Assembly: GCF_005405445.1 (NCBI RefSeq)
Contig: NZ_BJEB01000007.1
Span: forward strand, 1 to 48,074
Direction of reading: 5' to 3'
Origin: Paucilactobacillus nenjiangensis
GTDB taxonomy: Bacteria > Bacillota > Bacilli > Lactobacillales > Lactobacillaceae
DNA length: 48,074 nt
Shown here one piece after another: positions 25,601 through 34,569 of this stretch. The translations under genes were made by a program, and so were the position numbers. The stretch's first letter is position 1; each line of letters starts with the position of its first letter. The notes beneath the pieces are model-generated. The model was not told where the DNA came from and did not search any database. It saw only the letters and a program-made list of their open reading frames with translations.

Positions 25601-26572
25601 TTACATCCTAATGAGTATACTACCATAAGCCAAGCCTGCACCAAATCCTGTTAACAATACAGGTTTGTCTGCGTGTTCGAGTGTAGACAAAGTCAACGGA
25701 ATTCCGGCTGACGATGTATTACCAAACCGTTCAACCGTGTGCGGAAACTTGCCCATATCGACTCCGAGTGTGTCACTTATTTTTTCAATAATTCTTAGAT
25801 TAGCTTGATGACAAATTACGGCCTCTAAATCATTCCCGCTTAAATGATTTTTTGATAACAATTCCCGCATTTGAACTGGCACCGTTTGGGTGGCGAATTC
25901 AAATACCGAACGACCATCTTGATAAAAAGCATCAGTCACCGGAAAATTATCAGCGCTAATGTGAGTAATTGGGTTAACTCGACCGCTATGGATAGTGGTG
26001 GCCCCAGTTCCATCAGTTTCAATTTTTTCATCAATTAAAAATTCTTGTGCGGCATCATCGGTTTGGCTCAATAGCGCACCACCAGCTCCATCCCCGAAGA
26101 AAACCGTGGATGTTCTGTCTGTAAAATCCATCATTTTGGAATTAACTTCAGCGCTAATCACGATTGCGTGGCGATATAATCCACTACGCATCATTTTATC
26201 CGCTACGCTCATGGCATAAACAAACCCCGCACAGGCTGCGCTGAGGTCAAAGGCCATCGCATTTTTGGCATGTAGCTTTCCTTGCACAATTGCAGCAGTT
26301 GATGGAGTTAATGAATCTGGCGTAATCGTGGAAATGATAATTAAATCAATCTCTTCAGCGTCAATACCAGCTTGTTCAATTAACTTTTGTCCAACTTGCA
26401 CCGATAAATCTGACGTGTTTTCCTGATTCATTGCATAGTGACGCGTGTGAATTCCGGTATGGGCCACAATCCAATCATCTGACGTATTCATCAATTCGGC
26501 AAGTTCTTCATTGGCTACAATCCGGTCTGGCACATAGCCCGCGGTTGCAGTAATTTTAGCAAAAGTTTCCAT
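25601..26572 (-). CDS. fabH: 3-oxoacyl-ACP synthase III (KAS III)
   Basis: This enzyme starts fatty acid synthesis by condensing acetyl-CoA (or a branched primer) with malonyl-ACP. It has 323 residues. The catalytic triad is visible: C114 in DLSAACAGFVYA, His in VICHQANLRI and Asn in RFGNTSSAGIPLTL. The N-terminal TSDDWIVAHTGIHTRH block is typical. The second of two adjacent ATGs (26572) is best spaced from AGTAGGG; the open frame starts further upstream. It heads a short operon that lacks acpP, fabD, fabG, fabF and fabZ. Confidence 0.94.
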   Translation of the reverse strand: METFAKITATAGYVPDRIVANEELAELMNTSDDWIVAHTGIHTRHYAMNQENTSDLSVQVGQKLIEQAGIDAEEIDLIIISTITPDSLTPSTAAIVQGKLHAKNAMAFDLSAACAGFVYAMSVADKMMRSGLYRHAIVISAEVNSKMMDFTDRTSTVFFGDGAGGALLSQTDDAAQEFLIDEKIETDGTGATTIHSGRVNPITHISADNFPVTDAFYQDGRSVFEFATQTVPVQMRELLSKNHLSGNDLEAVICHQANLRIIEKISDTLGVDMGKFPHTVERFGNTSSAGIPLTLSTLEHADKPVLLTGFGAGLAYGSILIRM

Positions 26573-26659
26573 CATAATCCCTACTTTCAATTTGCGAACC
26601 ACTACATTTTATCGTAGCGACATTGAAAATGCTACTTATCTACATAAACTTTAAACAAA

Positions 26660-26691
26660 CAAAAAGAGTTCGGCTCACACCAAACTCTTTC
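26660..26691 (-). terminator. Terminator of tRNA-Leu
   Basis: On the minus strand AAAGAGTT and AACTCTTTTTG pair around a 12-base loop, 13 bases past the tRNA 3' end. Confidence 0.8.
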
Positions 26692-26703
26692 AATCGTATA
26701 ATA

Positions 26704-26790
26704 TGCGGCGAAGAGGACTTGAACCTCCACGGACATAATTGTCCACAAGATCCTTAATCTTGCGCGTCTGCCAGTTCCGCCACCGCCGCA
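26704..26790 (-). tRNA. tRNA-Leu, anticodon AAG
   Basis: This 87-base tRNA folds with the acceptor stem TGCGGCG/CGCCGCA (26784-26790 with 26704-26710). The D-arm is GGCGGAACTGGCAGACGC, the anticodon stem CAAGA/TCTTG has a 7-base loop TTAAGGA, and there is a long variable arm and a T-arm GAGGTTCAAGTCCTC. The anticodon in that loop is AAG (plus positions 26753-26755), reading CUU and, if deaminated to inosine, CUC. The 3' CCA is not encoded. The long variable arm and identity bases fit leucine. Confidence 0.95.
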
Positions 26791-26802
26791 TCAACGAATA
26801 CT

Positions 26803-26831
26803 ATCATAGCAAATATTTTTGCAGATGACAA
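26803..26831 (-). promoter_or_regulatory. Promoter of tRNA-Leu
   Basis: On the minus strand there is a -35 TTGTCA (26826-26831), a 17-base spacer and -10 TATGAT (26803-26808), 13 bases before the tRNA 5' end. Confidence 0.8.
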
Positions 26832-26843
26832 TACTCAAATTGA

Positions 26844-27284
26844 TTAAATTAACTTCAATCGGCCACCACATCTAGCACAAACATAGCGTTTCACATTTAA
26901 TTTTCTGCGCCTCACTACAACATTCCAGCATGATTGGCATTGATAGCGCACCATCTTTGCTTGTTCAGTCGCAGGAATTGGCGCATAACGACTTCCACCA
27001 ACTTGCTGCAACAATGCTTTAAAGTCATGACTACCATGATGATAATCCTTACCTGTTAAATGTAGATGATAGTGACACAGTTCGTGTAAAATCACACCCA
27101 CCAAGTTATCCATATCAAATTGATCAATCATTTTCGGATTAATATCAATATGATGATTGTTCAAATGATAGCGGCCACCAGTAGTCCGCAGCCGTTGGTT
27201 AAAATAGACATCATGGATAAATGGTCGATTAAATTTTTCAGTCGACAATTTTTGTGTTAAATTTTGTAATTCTAAATTCGTCAT
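26844..27284 (-). CDS. SprT-like zinc metalloprotein
   Basis: This is a SprT/YdcK-family protein of 146 residues. The zinc-protease HExxH motif is H67-E-L-C-H71 in VGVILHELCHYH with a downstream His in YHHGSHDF. The C-terminus carries a zinc ribbon (CQSC...CARCG). The family resembles the protease domain of eukaryotic Spartan, but its bacterial function is not established. Its start lies 3 bases past the tex stop, so the two are coupled, as is common in lactobacilli. Confidence 0.9.
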   Translation of the reverse strand: MTNLELQNLTQKLSTEKFNRPFIHDVYFNQRLRTTGGRYHLNNHHIDINPKMIDQFDMDNLVGVILHELCHYHLHLTGKDYHHGSHDFKALLQQVGGSRYAPIPATEQAKMVRYQCQSCWNVVVRRRKLNVKRYVCARCGGRLKLI

Positions 27285-27287
27285 TTT

Positions 27288-29462
27288 TTACTCTTTCGGA
27301 TCAATCATCGTCAACTGAATTCTTTGTCGATTCAAGTCCACTGAATCAATCCATACTTCCACAATATCGCCAACGGAGACAACTTGCTTAGGATCAGACA
27401 CAAACTTTTTAGTTAGCTTAGAAACGTGCACCAGACCATCATGCTTCACACCAATATCGACAAAAGCACCAAAATCAACTACGTTTCGCACCGTACCTTC
27501 CAGCTTCATGCCTTCGCTCAAATCTTCCATAGTTAAAACATCCTTACGTAATAACGGCGCTGGCATGTTATCACGTAAATCACGGCCTGGATTTTGCAAA
27601 CTATTTAAAATATCATTCAAAGTTTCCATTCCGACTGACTCGTCAGTTGGTAATTGTTTGGCATTAATTTGTTTGAGTTTGTCAGCTGCTGAATCAGTAC
27701 CTAACTCTTTAGCATCCACACCGGCTGCGATTAATACTTTTTTGGCCGTGGCATAACTTTCTGGATGAATATCGGTATTATCTAATGGCGTTTTGCCACC
27801 AATGATTCTCAAAAAGCCAACTGATTGTTCAAATGCTTTAGATCCTAAACGTGGAACTTTTTTCAATTCTGTTCGACTATTATAACGCCCATTTTCATCA
27901 CGATATTTGACAATATTTTCAGCTATCGTTTTCGACAAGCCAGAAATATGCGTCAGTAATTGGTAACTGGCCGTATTTAGATTAACACCGACACGGTTGA
28001 CTGCCCGTTCAACGACCACATCCAACTCACTATCTAAATCTTTCGCTGGTAGATCATGTTGATACTGACCCACACCCACCGACTCTGGGTTAATTTTGAC
28101 TAATTCGGCTAATGGATCTTGCAACCGCCGTCCAATGCTGATGGCACTACGTTGCTCAACGTGCAAGTCGGGAAATTCATCTCGTGCTTCTTGACTAGCT
28201 GAATAAACTGACGCACCCGCTTCATTGACGATTACATAATAAATGGGTTGTTTGATTTTCGTAATTGCTTCCGCCACAAATAGTTCTGATTCACGACTTG
28301 CAGTCCCGTTACCAATGGCAATCATTTCAACATGATATTTCGTTAACAAATCAATAAATTCTTGTTGAGCGGCTTGTCGTTTTGCTTCGGGCGCTGGCTT
28401 ATGTGGATAAATAACAGCTTTTTCTAAAAACTTACCATTTTCATCGATGACCGCCAACTTACATCCAGTACGATAAGCCGGATCAAATCCTAACACAACC
28501 TTGCCTTTAATTGGCGCCTGCATCAATAAGTTGTACAGATTTTGACCGAACACTTTAATCGATTGTTCTTGGGCATCGTCTGTTAAACTATTCCGAATTT
28601 CACGTTCAATTGCTGGACCAATAAAGCGTTTATACGCATCTTGATAGGCTACTTCAATAAACTGTGTTGCTTCACTATCTGCATGTTTGCCAATCAATCT
28701 AAATCTAAAGAAGGTCATTATTGGTTCAGTTTCAACCTTAACTTTGACGGTTAATATTTTTTCTTTTTCACCGCGATTGATGGCCATCGTTCTGGTCGAC
28801 GACATGCGTTTGATGGGTTCTTCGAATTGATAATATTGTTGATAAACTCCTAATTCGTCAAGCTCTTTACCCTTCGTTTTAACCGTCGTTTCGACTGTCC
28901 CATTGGTCATAGTTTGGTTACGAATCCAGTTACGAACAACCGCAATTTCACTAAATGCTTCGGCTAAAATTTCATGTGATCCATCAAGTACAGCTTGGAC
29001 ATCAGGCAATTTTTTATCAGCATCAACAAATTGCTCGGCTTTGGTGGTTAAACTGTCAGTTGGGAACGACAAGATCCAGTTAGCTAATGGCTCTAAGCCT
29101 CTTTCTTTTGCGACCATCGCTTTAGTCTGTCTTTTCTGCTTGTATGGCAAATATAAATCTTCCACATCTTGAATTTTTTCCGCAGATTGAATCTTCTTTT
29201 CTAACGTTTCAGTTAGCTTACCTTGTTCAGCAATACTTTTAACAACCGCCGTCTTTCGGTCTTGAAGAGTTGTTACGCGCTTATATTCAGTTTCAATGTC
29301 TTGAATTTGGACTTCATCCAAACTACCAGTCATTTCTTTTCGATAACGTGCAATAAACGGCACAGTATTGCCATCATCCATGAGTTTTAAGACCGTGTTG
29401 ACTTGCTTGCCGCTAATTCCCTGCAAATTATTTTTAACTAGTTGAACAGTTTGTTCTTCCAT
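27288..29462 (-). CDS. tex: Tex-family RNA-binding transcription accessory protein
   Basis: This is a large nucleic-acid-binding protein of 724 residues. It has the usual Tex order: an N-terminal helical domain with TVPFIARYRKEMTGSLDE, a YqgF/RNase H-like domain (VVLGFDPAYRTGCKLAVID), helix-hairpin-helix repeats (VNLNTASYQLLTHISGLSKTIA) and a C-terminal S1 domain from about residue 645 (GMKLEGTVRNVVDFGAFVDIGVKHDGLVHVS). The family affects transcription and stress tolerance; the exact mechanism is debated. It is cotranscribed with the sprT-like gene. Confidence 0.95.
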   Translation of the reverse strand: MEEQTVQLVKNNLQGISGKQVNTVLKLMDDGNTVPFIARYRKEMTGSLDEVQIQDIETEYKRVTTLQDRKTAVVKSIAEQGKLTETLEKKIQSAEKIQDVEDLYLPYKQKRQTKAMVAKERGLEPLANWILSFPTDSLTTKAEQFVDADKKLPDVQAVLDGSHEILAEAFSEIAVVRNWIRNQTMTNGTVETTVKTKGKELDELGVYQQYYQFEEPIKRMSSTRTMAINRGEKEKILTVKVKVETEPIMTFFRFRLIGKHADSEATQFIEVAYQDAYKRFIGPAIEREIRNSLTDDAQEQSIKVFGQNLYNLLMQAPIKGKVVLGFDPAYRTGCKLAVIDENGKFLEKAVIYPHKPAPEAKRQAAQQEFIDLLTKYHVEMIAIGNGTASRESELFVAEAITKIKQPIYYVIVNEAGASVYSASQEARDEFPDLHVEQRSAISIGRRLQDPLAELVKINPESVGVGQYQHDLPAKDLDSELDVVVERAVNRVGVNLNTASYQLLTHISGLSKTIAENIVKYRDENGRYNSRTELKKVPRLGSKAFEQSVGFLRIIGGKTPLDNTDIHPESYATAKKVLIAAGVDAKELGTDSAADKLKQINAKQLPTDESVGMETLNDILNSLQNPGRDLRDNMPAPLLRKDVLTMEDLSEGMKLEGTVRNVVDFGAFVDIGVKHDGLVHVSKLTKKFVSDPKQVVSVGDIVEVWIDSVDLNRQRIQLTMIDPKE

Positions 29463-29500
29463 TAAGTTTGTATTCCCCTTTATTGAATCTATTCATAACA

Positions 29501-29540
29501 ATACCTCGACTTCAATATGAAATCGAGGTATTTATTTTTC
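29501..29540. terminator. Terminator hairpin between nadE and tex
   Basis: Perfect 9-base arms ATACCTCGA and TCGAGGTAT surround a 13-base loop. The plus-strand side has TTATTTTT; the minus-strand tail is TTGTTATG. It lies after the nadE stop and is expected to end the pncB-nadE transcript, although the better T-run is on the other strand. Confidence 0.55.
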
Positions 29541-29583
29541 TATCACGAATGCTCTGTAGCTGACCAGTTGGCTTCGCTTTTAC

Positions 29584-30408
29584 TTATTTCCACCATTCAT
29601 CTTTAACAGTGATTGGAAGGTGGCGTTTGTGTTGGGTTTTATTATACCAATTTTCAATGGTTGCAGCTGATTTGGCTGGTACTTCACGGCCTTCCAAATA
29701 GTCATCGATATCGTCATACTTTACCCCTAATGCGACTTCATCAGGTAAAGCGGGTCGATCATCTTCAAGATCTGCTGTCGGTACTTTAACGTATAAATGT
29801 TCAGGTGCATCAAGAGCTTTAAGCAATGCTTTCCCTTGACGTTTGTTTAAACGCCAGAGTGGCGTCACATCTGCTCCGCCATCCCCAAACTTAGTATAAA
29901 ATCCGGTGACCGCTTCGGCAGCATGATCAGTTCCAACCACCGCTGCATTAAATCCACCAGCAACCGAATATTGAGCAATCATTCGTTGGCGGGCCTTAAT
30001 GTTACCACGATTAAAATCAGACACAGTAATGTTGTTTTCTTCTACCGCAGCGACAGTTGCATCTACTGCTTCTTTAATATTTACTCGAACAGTTTTGTCG
30101 GGTTGAATATACTCAATTGAAGCCATTGCATCCGATTCATCGGCTTGACTTCCATATGGCAAACGAACCGCAATAAATTGATAATCACTGTTGCCCGTCT
30201 CTTTACGTAATTCTTCCATGGCCAATTGTGATAACTTACCTGCTAGTGAAGAATCTTGTCCACCTGAAATTCCGAGGACTAATCCTTTTAGACCAGTCTT
30301 CAATAAATATTGTTTCAAAAAATCAATACTATTTCTAATCTCTTCTTGAACATCAATCGTTGGTTGTACTTGTAACGCATTGATGATTTCAGTTTGTTTT
30401 GGACTCAT
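29584..30408 (-). CDS. nadE: Ammonia-dependent NAD synthetase
   Basis: The enzyme amidates deamido-NAD to NAD using ammonia and ATP. It has 274 residues, the size of the ammonia-dependent form without a glutaminase domain. The P-loop is GISGGQDSS (residues 46-54). The conserved [30 protein letters not shown] block and the C-terminal KRHLPIT segment are present. It lies 12 bases after pncB and forms a nicotinate salvage operon with it. Identification is certain. Confidence 0.96.
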   Translation of the reverse strand: MSPKQTEIINALQVQPTIDVQEEIRNSIDFLKQYLLKTGLKGLVLGISGGQDSSLAGKLSQLAMEELRKETGNSDYQFIAVRLPYGSQADESDAMASIEYIQPDKTVRVNIKEAVDATVAAVEENNITVSDFNRGNIKARQRMIAQYSVAGGFNAAVVGTDHAAEAVTGFYTKFGDGGADVTPLWRLNKRQGKALLKALDAPEHLYVKVPTADLEDDRPALPDEVALGVKYDDIDDYLEGREVPAKSAATIENWYNKTQHKRHLPITVKDEWWK

Positions 30409-30420
30409 TCTCTCACCTCA

Positions 30421-31887
30421 TTAAAAATTCAACTTATTTACATAATCACGAACTTCGTTAATAATCTCCATTTTATTATCAAAACACTTTTGAGACAAGT
30501 CAACAGGATAAATTTGTGGATTCAAATCACGTTTATATTCATCCCATAATAAGTTTAGGCGTGCTTGCGATCCCTTCTTAATATCTTCCAAAGAAGGTAA
30601 GTCATAGGTTAATTTGCCATTCTCATAAATTGGCTGCAACACAGCGCGAGCTTCAAAATTCTCAACCGTCTTGTTGATATACGTGTAATCTGGGCTAAAC
30701 ATATAAATTGAATCTTGAGCTTGTGGATCTTCATCAAATAATGTGATGTAATCACCTTCTGATTTGCCATCCCCGGTGTCAGTAATTCGCCAAACCTGTT
30801 TCTTACCTGGAGTTGAAACCTTCGAAGCATTACTAGAAATTTTGATGGTATCAATCATTTTGCCATCATCATTTTCAAATGACACTAACTTATAAACGGC
30901 ACCCAAAGCTGGTTGATCAAAAGCAGTAATCAACTTAGTACCCACGCCCCAAACATCAATCTTTGCGTGTTGCATTTTCAAGTTCAAAATTGTCTTTTCA
31001 TCTAAATCGTTGGAAGCATAAACTTTTGCATCAGGAAAACCAGCTTCATCCAACATTTCACGCACACGTTTTGAAATGTAGGCCATATCACCACTATCAA
31101 TGCGAACTCCTTGGAAATTAATCTTGTCTCCCATTTCCTTCGCTACTCGAATTGCGTTTGGCACCCCACTCTTTAACGTATCAAATGTGTCCACCAAAAA
31201 GACACAATCACGATGGGTTTCGGCGTATGCCATGAAAGCATCATAATCGTTCATATAAGCTTGCACTAGTGCATGGGCATGAGTACCACTAATTGGAATA
31301 TTAAATAGCTTCCCAGCACGAACGTTACTGGTTGCATCAAAGCCACCAATATAAGCCGCTCTGGTTCCCCAGATGGCTGCATCCATTTCTTGTGCACGAC
31401 GAGAACCAAATTCCAGCACTGGATCAGTCCCCACGACTGATTTAATTCGGGCTGCTTTGGTCGCAATCAAGGTTTGATAATTAATAATATTCAAGATTGC
31501 TGTTTCAATTAATTGACCCACCATCAATGGTGCATCAACTTGAATAATCGGTTCATTGTTAAAGACAAGTTCGCCTTCAACGGCACTGTTAATTGAGCCT
31601 TCAAATTTAAAATCTTTTAAATAATCCAAAAAGTCATCATCAAATTGGTTCGTTGTTCTTAAATATTCGATATCACTCTTTGAAAAGGTTAACTGTTCGA
31701 TATATTCCACAACTCTTTGTAGGCCTGCAAAAACTGCATAACCATTCTTAAACGGCATGTCGCGGAAATACGCTTCAAAAACAGCTCGGCGCTGACCGAT
31801 TCCTTTTTTCCAATACGTTTGCATCATACTGAGTTCGTATGCGTCCGTATGTAATGTGCAACTGTCATCTGGAAATTGGTAACTCAT
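30421..31887 (-). CDS. pncB: Nicotinate phosphoribosyltransferase
   Basis: This enzyme makes nicotinate mononucleotide from nicotinate, PRPP and ATP, the first step of the Preiss-Handler route. It has 488 residues. The N-terminus reads LHTDAYELSMMQTYWKKG. Conserved blocks include EFGSRRAQEMDAAIWGTRAAYIGGF, ISGTHAHALVQAY and GVRIDSGDMAYISKRVREML. The start ATG follows GGAGGGTACCTAATC. With nadE it suggests the cell depends on imported niacin, although de novo genes elsewhere cannot be excluded. Confidence 0.95.
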   Translation of the reverse strand: MSYQFPDDSCTLHTDAYELSMMQTYWKKGIGQRRAVFEAYFRDMPFKNGYAVFAGLQRVVEYIEQLTFSKSDIEYLRTTNQFDDDFLDYLKDFKFEGSINSAVEGELVFNNEPIIQVDAPLMVGQLIETAILNIINYQTLIATKAARIKSVVGTDPVLEFGSRRAQEMDAAIWGTRAAYIGGFDATSNVRAGKLFNIPISGTHAHALVQAYMNDYDAFMAYAETHRDCVFLVDTFDTLKSGVPNAIRVAKEMGDKINFQGVRIDSGDMAYISKRVREMLDEAGFPDAKVYASNDLDEKTILNLKMQHAKIDVWGVGTKLITAFDQPALGAVYKLVSFENDDGKMIDTIKISSNASKVSTPGKKQVWRITDTGDGKSEGDYITLFDEDPQAQDSIYMFSPDYTYINKTVENFEARAVLQPIYENGKLTYDLPSLEDIKKGSQARLNLLWDEYKRDLNPQIYPVDLSQKCFDNKMEIINEVRDYVNKLNF

Positions 31888-31989
31888 GATTAGGTACCCT
31901 CCGTAATTTTATTACTGTAAATACATAACGCTATCATTTTACCACGTTTGGCCATCATTGATGAAATAACAATATTAATTACGATTGAA

Positions 31990-32020
31990 CAAAAAACGAA
32001 GCCTCATTATTCGGCTTCGC
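31990..32020 (-). terminator. Terminator of the ABC transporter unit
   Basis: On the minus strand CGAAGCC and GGCTTCG pair around a 9-base loop, followed by six T, about 20 bases after the ATPase stop. Confidence 0.85.
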
Positions 32021-32039
32021 TCATAATAGTTATCTTAAA

Positions 32040-32696
32040 TTATTCTTTCGTAAACACGTGGTGCGATAGTCGATAGGAGACATCACATGCAGCCGCCACC
32101 GCGGTTTCATGGGTCACGATGATGACACACTTATCACGTTCATGCGCGATTCTTTGGAAGAGTTCAATTACTTCTGCGGTATTGTCTTCATCCAAATTTC
32201 CAGTGGGCTCATCAGCAACAATCACTTGGGCATCTAACACTAATGTCCTGGCAATTGCCACCCGTTGTTGTTGTCCACCGGATAAGTGTTGCACATTTTT
32301 ATCCATTTGTAATTCAGATAGTCCTAATTGACGCAACATATCTCGGGCATATTCTTTATCACCCTTATGTTCAGCATTGGTTACAGCCATGGCCGTCATT
32401 AAATTATTGAGTGGTGACATGTAAGTAAAGAGATTATATGATTGAAAAATTACTGACACGTCTTTTTTGCGGTAATTGTTTAAACCGATGCGTTTCAAAT
32501 CACTGCCATTGAATTCTATCGAACCCATTTTAGGCGTATCAAGACCAGCCAACAGTGATAGAAAAGTTGTTTTACCTGAACCACTTTGTCCAACAATCGC
32601 ATATAACTTACCAGTGTCAAATTCTAAATTGACTTCTTCAAATAAAATATTATCTGGATTGTCGTACCAGTATCCTAAGTCTTTCGTCGCTAACAT
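32040..32696 (-). CDS. ABC transporter ATP-binding protein (MacB/LolD type)
   Basis: This 218-residue ATPase pairs with the FtsX-type permease upstream. Walker A is GQSGSGKTT (residues 36-44), the Q-loop is FQSYNLFTYMSPLNN, the signature LSGGQQQRVAIARTL and Walker B VIVADEPTGNLDE. The closest types are the MacB/SalX/LolD exporters that handle antimicrobial peptides or lipoproteins in Gram-positives. It lies 14 bases after the permease gene and ends at a strong terminator. No two-component system is adjacent, unlike BceAB-type modules. Confidence 0.92.
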   Translation of the reverse strand: MLATKDLGYWYDNPDNILFEEVNLEFDTGKLYAIVGQSGSGKTTFLSLLAGLDTPKMGSIEFNGSDLKRIGLNNYRKKDVSVIFQSYNLFTYMSPLNNLMTAMAVTNAEHKGDKEYARDMLRQLGLSELQMDKNVQHLSGGQQQRVAIARTLVLDAQVIVADEPTGNLDEDNTAEVIELFQRIAHERDKCVIIVTHETAVAAACDVSYRLSHHVFTKE

Positions 32697-32710
32697 ATAA
32701 ATACCTCCAT

Positions 32711-34165
32711 TTAATCAATTAACACTTTCTTGGGCTGTAATCGGAGTATTCCGCCGGAAGCGAGTAAGACCGATAGGAACATAATTGCGAGACCAAAGCC
32801 TCCCAGTTCAACCATCTCAACCACTGATAAGTTTACATCAATGTCAGTGTCGCTTGTCGAAGTCCCAGCGGTTGCCCCACCAGACATACCACCACTTGGC
32901 TTGGAACCACCGGCCATACTGCCGCCACCGCCACCACTTGGCTTACCACTCATTTGCACGTTCTTATCACCTGGAGCTGAAATTGTACCGGCCGAGGTTG
33001 CTGATTGTGATGAAACTAATTGTGAACCAAGCTTGTCACCAACGAACTTACCACCAATTCCAGCAACAGCTAACCCAACGACTAAAATGATGACCATTTC
33101 AGTAAATAGTTGCCCAATAATTTTCCATCGTTGTTCACCCATCGACAATAAGATGCCGATTTCATGGCGACGTTCTCGAACCATCAAGATTACAATCAAA
33201 GCTAAGATAATGGTCCCGGCAATTGACACAAGCCAGACGATTTTATTTGAAAATGACTTAACACTGCTCATGGCAGATTTAACGGTTTGATAACTAGCAT
33301 CATTGGTTGCTAAAGTATATTTGGAATTGTTGATGATTTTGTTACCAGCGGTTTTCACACTACTAATCTTTGATGGTGCCGAAATTGTAAAGGTAACTGA
33401 ATCTGCAGTATTAGCGTACTTAGTCCCCTTAATTGTGTTAGCTAGCGTGTATGATCCATAAATTGTATTGCCAGGATCACTGGCGCCGGGGCCCATTTGA
33501 GTCGATGAACTTGAACTAGACTTATAAATTCCAACAACCTTTAGTTTGTAAGACTTGCTACCAGAAGTTGACTTAACGGTAATAGTGTCACCAACACTAA
33601 TGTTTTCTTGTTTGGCTAATTCTGACTCAATGGCTACATTGTTAGTATTCTTATCCCCAGCAGTAATTCCACGTCCCTTAGTGATTTTATTGGTTCCATC
33701 AGTAAACGAAGTTGATGAAGCAGTATTCGTTACCCCGCTAATTGAAATGTCACCACTACTAGACGAATCTGAACCACCTGGCTGGTTAGAACTACTTGTT
33801 GTCGTAATTGCATCAAAACTTGACGCGTTAACGGAAGCCGTTGCCGAAACATTATAACTCGCAACATGGTTTAATTTAGCAATCTTAGCAGCATCACTCA
33901 ACTTAACTGAAGACATTTTGACTGTCTTTTTCGTCGTCGAGGAACTACTAGCTTGAGATTTACTAAATGCTGCCTCACGATTGGCCGACAACGTTAAGGT
34001 CGCCCCCACGTTAGCTTTGGCATTTTTAATTGCCGAATCGGCTGCATTATTAATTAGTAACCCTGCTAAAACGAAAAGCATAATGGCAGAAGTGATAACT
34101 GCTAACAATACTGTTCTACCTTTCTTAGCGACTAAACTAAGCCAAGCTCGTTTAACAAAATTCAT
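32711..34165 (-). CDS. FtsX/MacB-type ABC transporter permease
   Basis: This 484-residue membrane protein has an N-terminal helix (about 15-38), a large extracytoplasmic domain and three further helices in an FtsX domain after about residue 315. The region DRRHEIGILLSMGEQRWKIIGQL-like block is the FtsX signature. The outer domain contains Ser-rich stretches. An unusual Gly/Ser/Met-rich insert (KPSGGGGGSMAGGSKPSGG...) lies between helices 3 and 4, probably facing outside. It forms an exporter with the ATPase downstream. The substrate is unknown; antimicrobial peptide or lipid export is a family-level guess. Confidence 0.9.
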   Translation of the reverse strand: MNFVKRAWLSLVAKKGRTVLLAVITSAIMLFVLAGLLINNAADSAIKNAKANVGATLTLSANREAAFSKSQASSSSTTKKTVKMSSVKLSDAAKIAKLNHVASYNVSATASVNASSFDAITTTSSSNQPGGSDSSSSGDISISGVTNTASSTSFTDGTNKITKGRGITAGDKNTNNVAIESELAKQENISVGDTITVKSTSGSKSYKLKVVGIYKSSSSSSTQMGPGASDPGNTIYGSYTLANTIKGTKYANTADSVTFTISAPSKISSVKTAGNKIINNSKYTLATNDASYQTVKSAMSSVKSFSNKIVWLVSIAGTIILALIVILMVRERRHEIGILLSMGEQRWKIIGQLFTEMVIILVVGLAVAGIGGKFVGDKLGSQLVSSQSATSAGTISAPGDKNVQMSGKPSGGGGGSMAGGSKPSGGMSGGATAGTSTSDTDIDVNLSVVEMVELGGFGLAIMFLSVLLASGGILRLQPKKVLID

Positions 34166-34276
34166 ACTTGTTTCCTCCTGATAATTAATTCATAAGAATA
34201 CTTTACTGAATAAAAATGACTTATTTATGAATTTAGTTAGCTCGTTTCATGGATTTTATCGCAAGAAAAAAGCGGT

Positions 34277-34506
34277 CAGCCAAATTTCGCCGAGCCACTC
34301 ATGTCATTTCATATTTCGATGTTTTGCAAGTACATAATCGTGCTCGCCTAATTAATTTTTTTGCGTAGCTTATAAAACAAATAGCCGATAGCCAAATTAC
34401 GTTCAATAAGTCTGCAATTTCCGCCTAGCTATTAATGTCGCCCATAACATAATCGTGCTCACCTAATTAATTCTCTCGCTTAGCTCATAAAACAACTACC
34501 CGATAA
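34277..34506. repeat. Two degenerate tandem copies of a 115-base non-coding unit
   Basis: Copy 1 (34277-34390) and copy 2 (34389-34506) each begin with AGCCAAATT and end with CATAATCGTGCTC[G/A]CCTAATTAATT...TATAAAACAA-type sequence and CCGATA. The last 58 bases (34332-34390 and 34447-34505) are most alike. A third decayed start may lie at 34230-34276. The 404-base gap between the permease and gntR holds these repeats and no convincing gene. Confidence 0.6.
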
Positions 34507-34523
34507 ACCCGGCTAATTGTTTT
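34489..34523 (-). terminator. Probable gntR terminator
   Basis: On the minus strand AAAACAATTAGCC and GGGTAGTTGTTTT form a long stem with two mismatches, followed by ATG-rich sequence rather than a T-run beyond the stem. It lies within the second repeat copy. Confidence 0.4.
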
Positions 34524-34569
34524 ACTTTGCAAATGCTCCAGAATTGAACAATTAGGTTCACACTCTGGG

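Noticed and set aside
31888-31989. Riboswitch upstream of pncB
   Set aside because: About 100 bases of AT-rich sequence with no conserved aptamer core; only a weak promoter can be seen.
32730-33290. 186-codon plus-strand frame rich in Pro
   Set aside because: Shadow of the Gly/Ser-rich part of the ABC permease; no start site.
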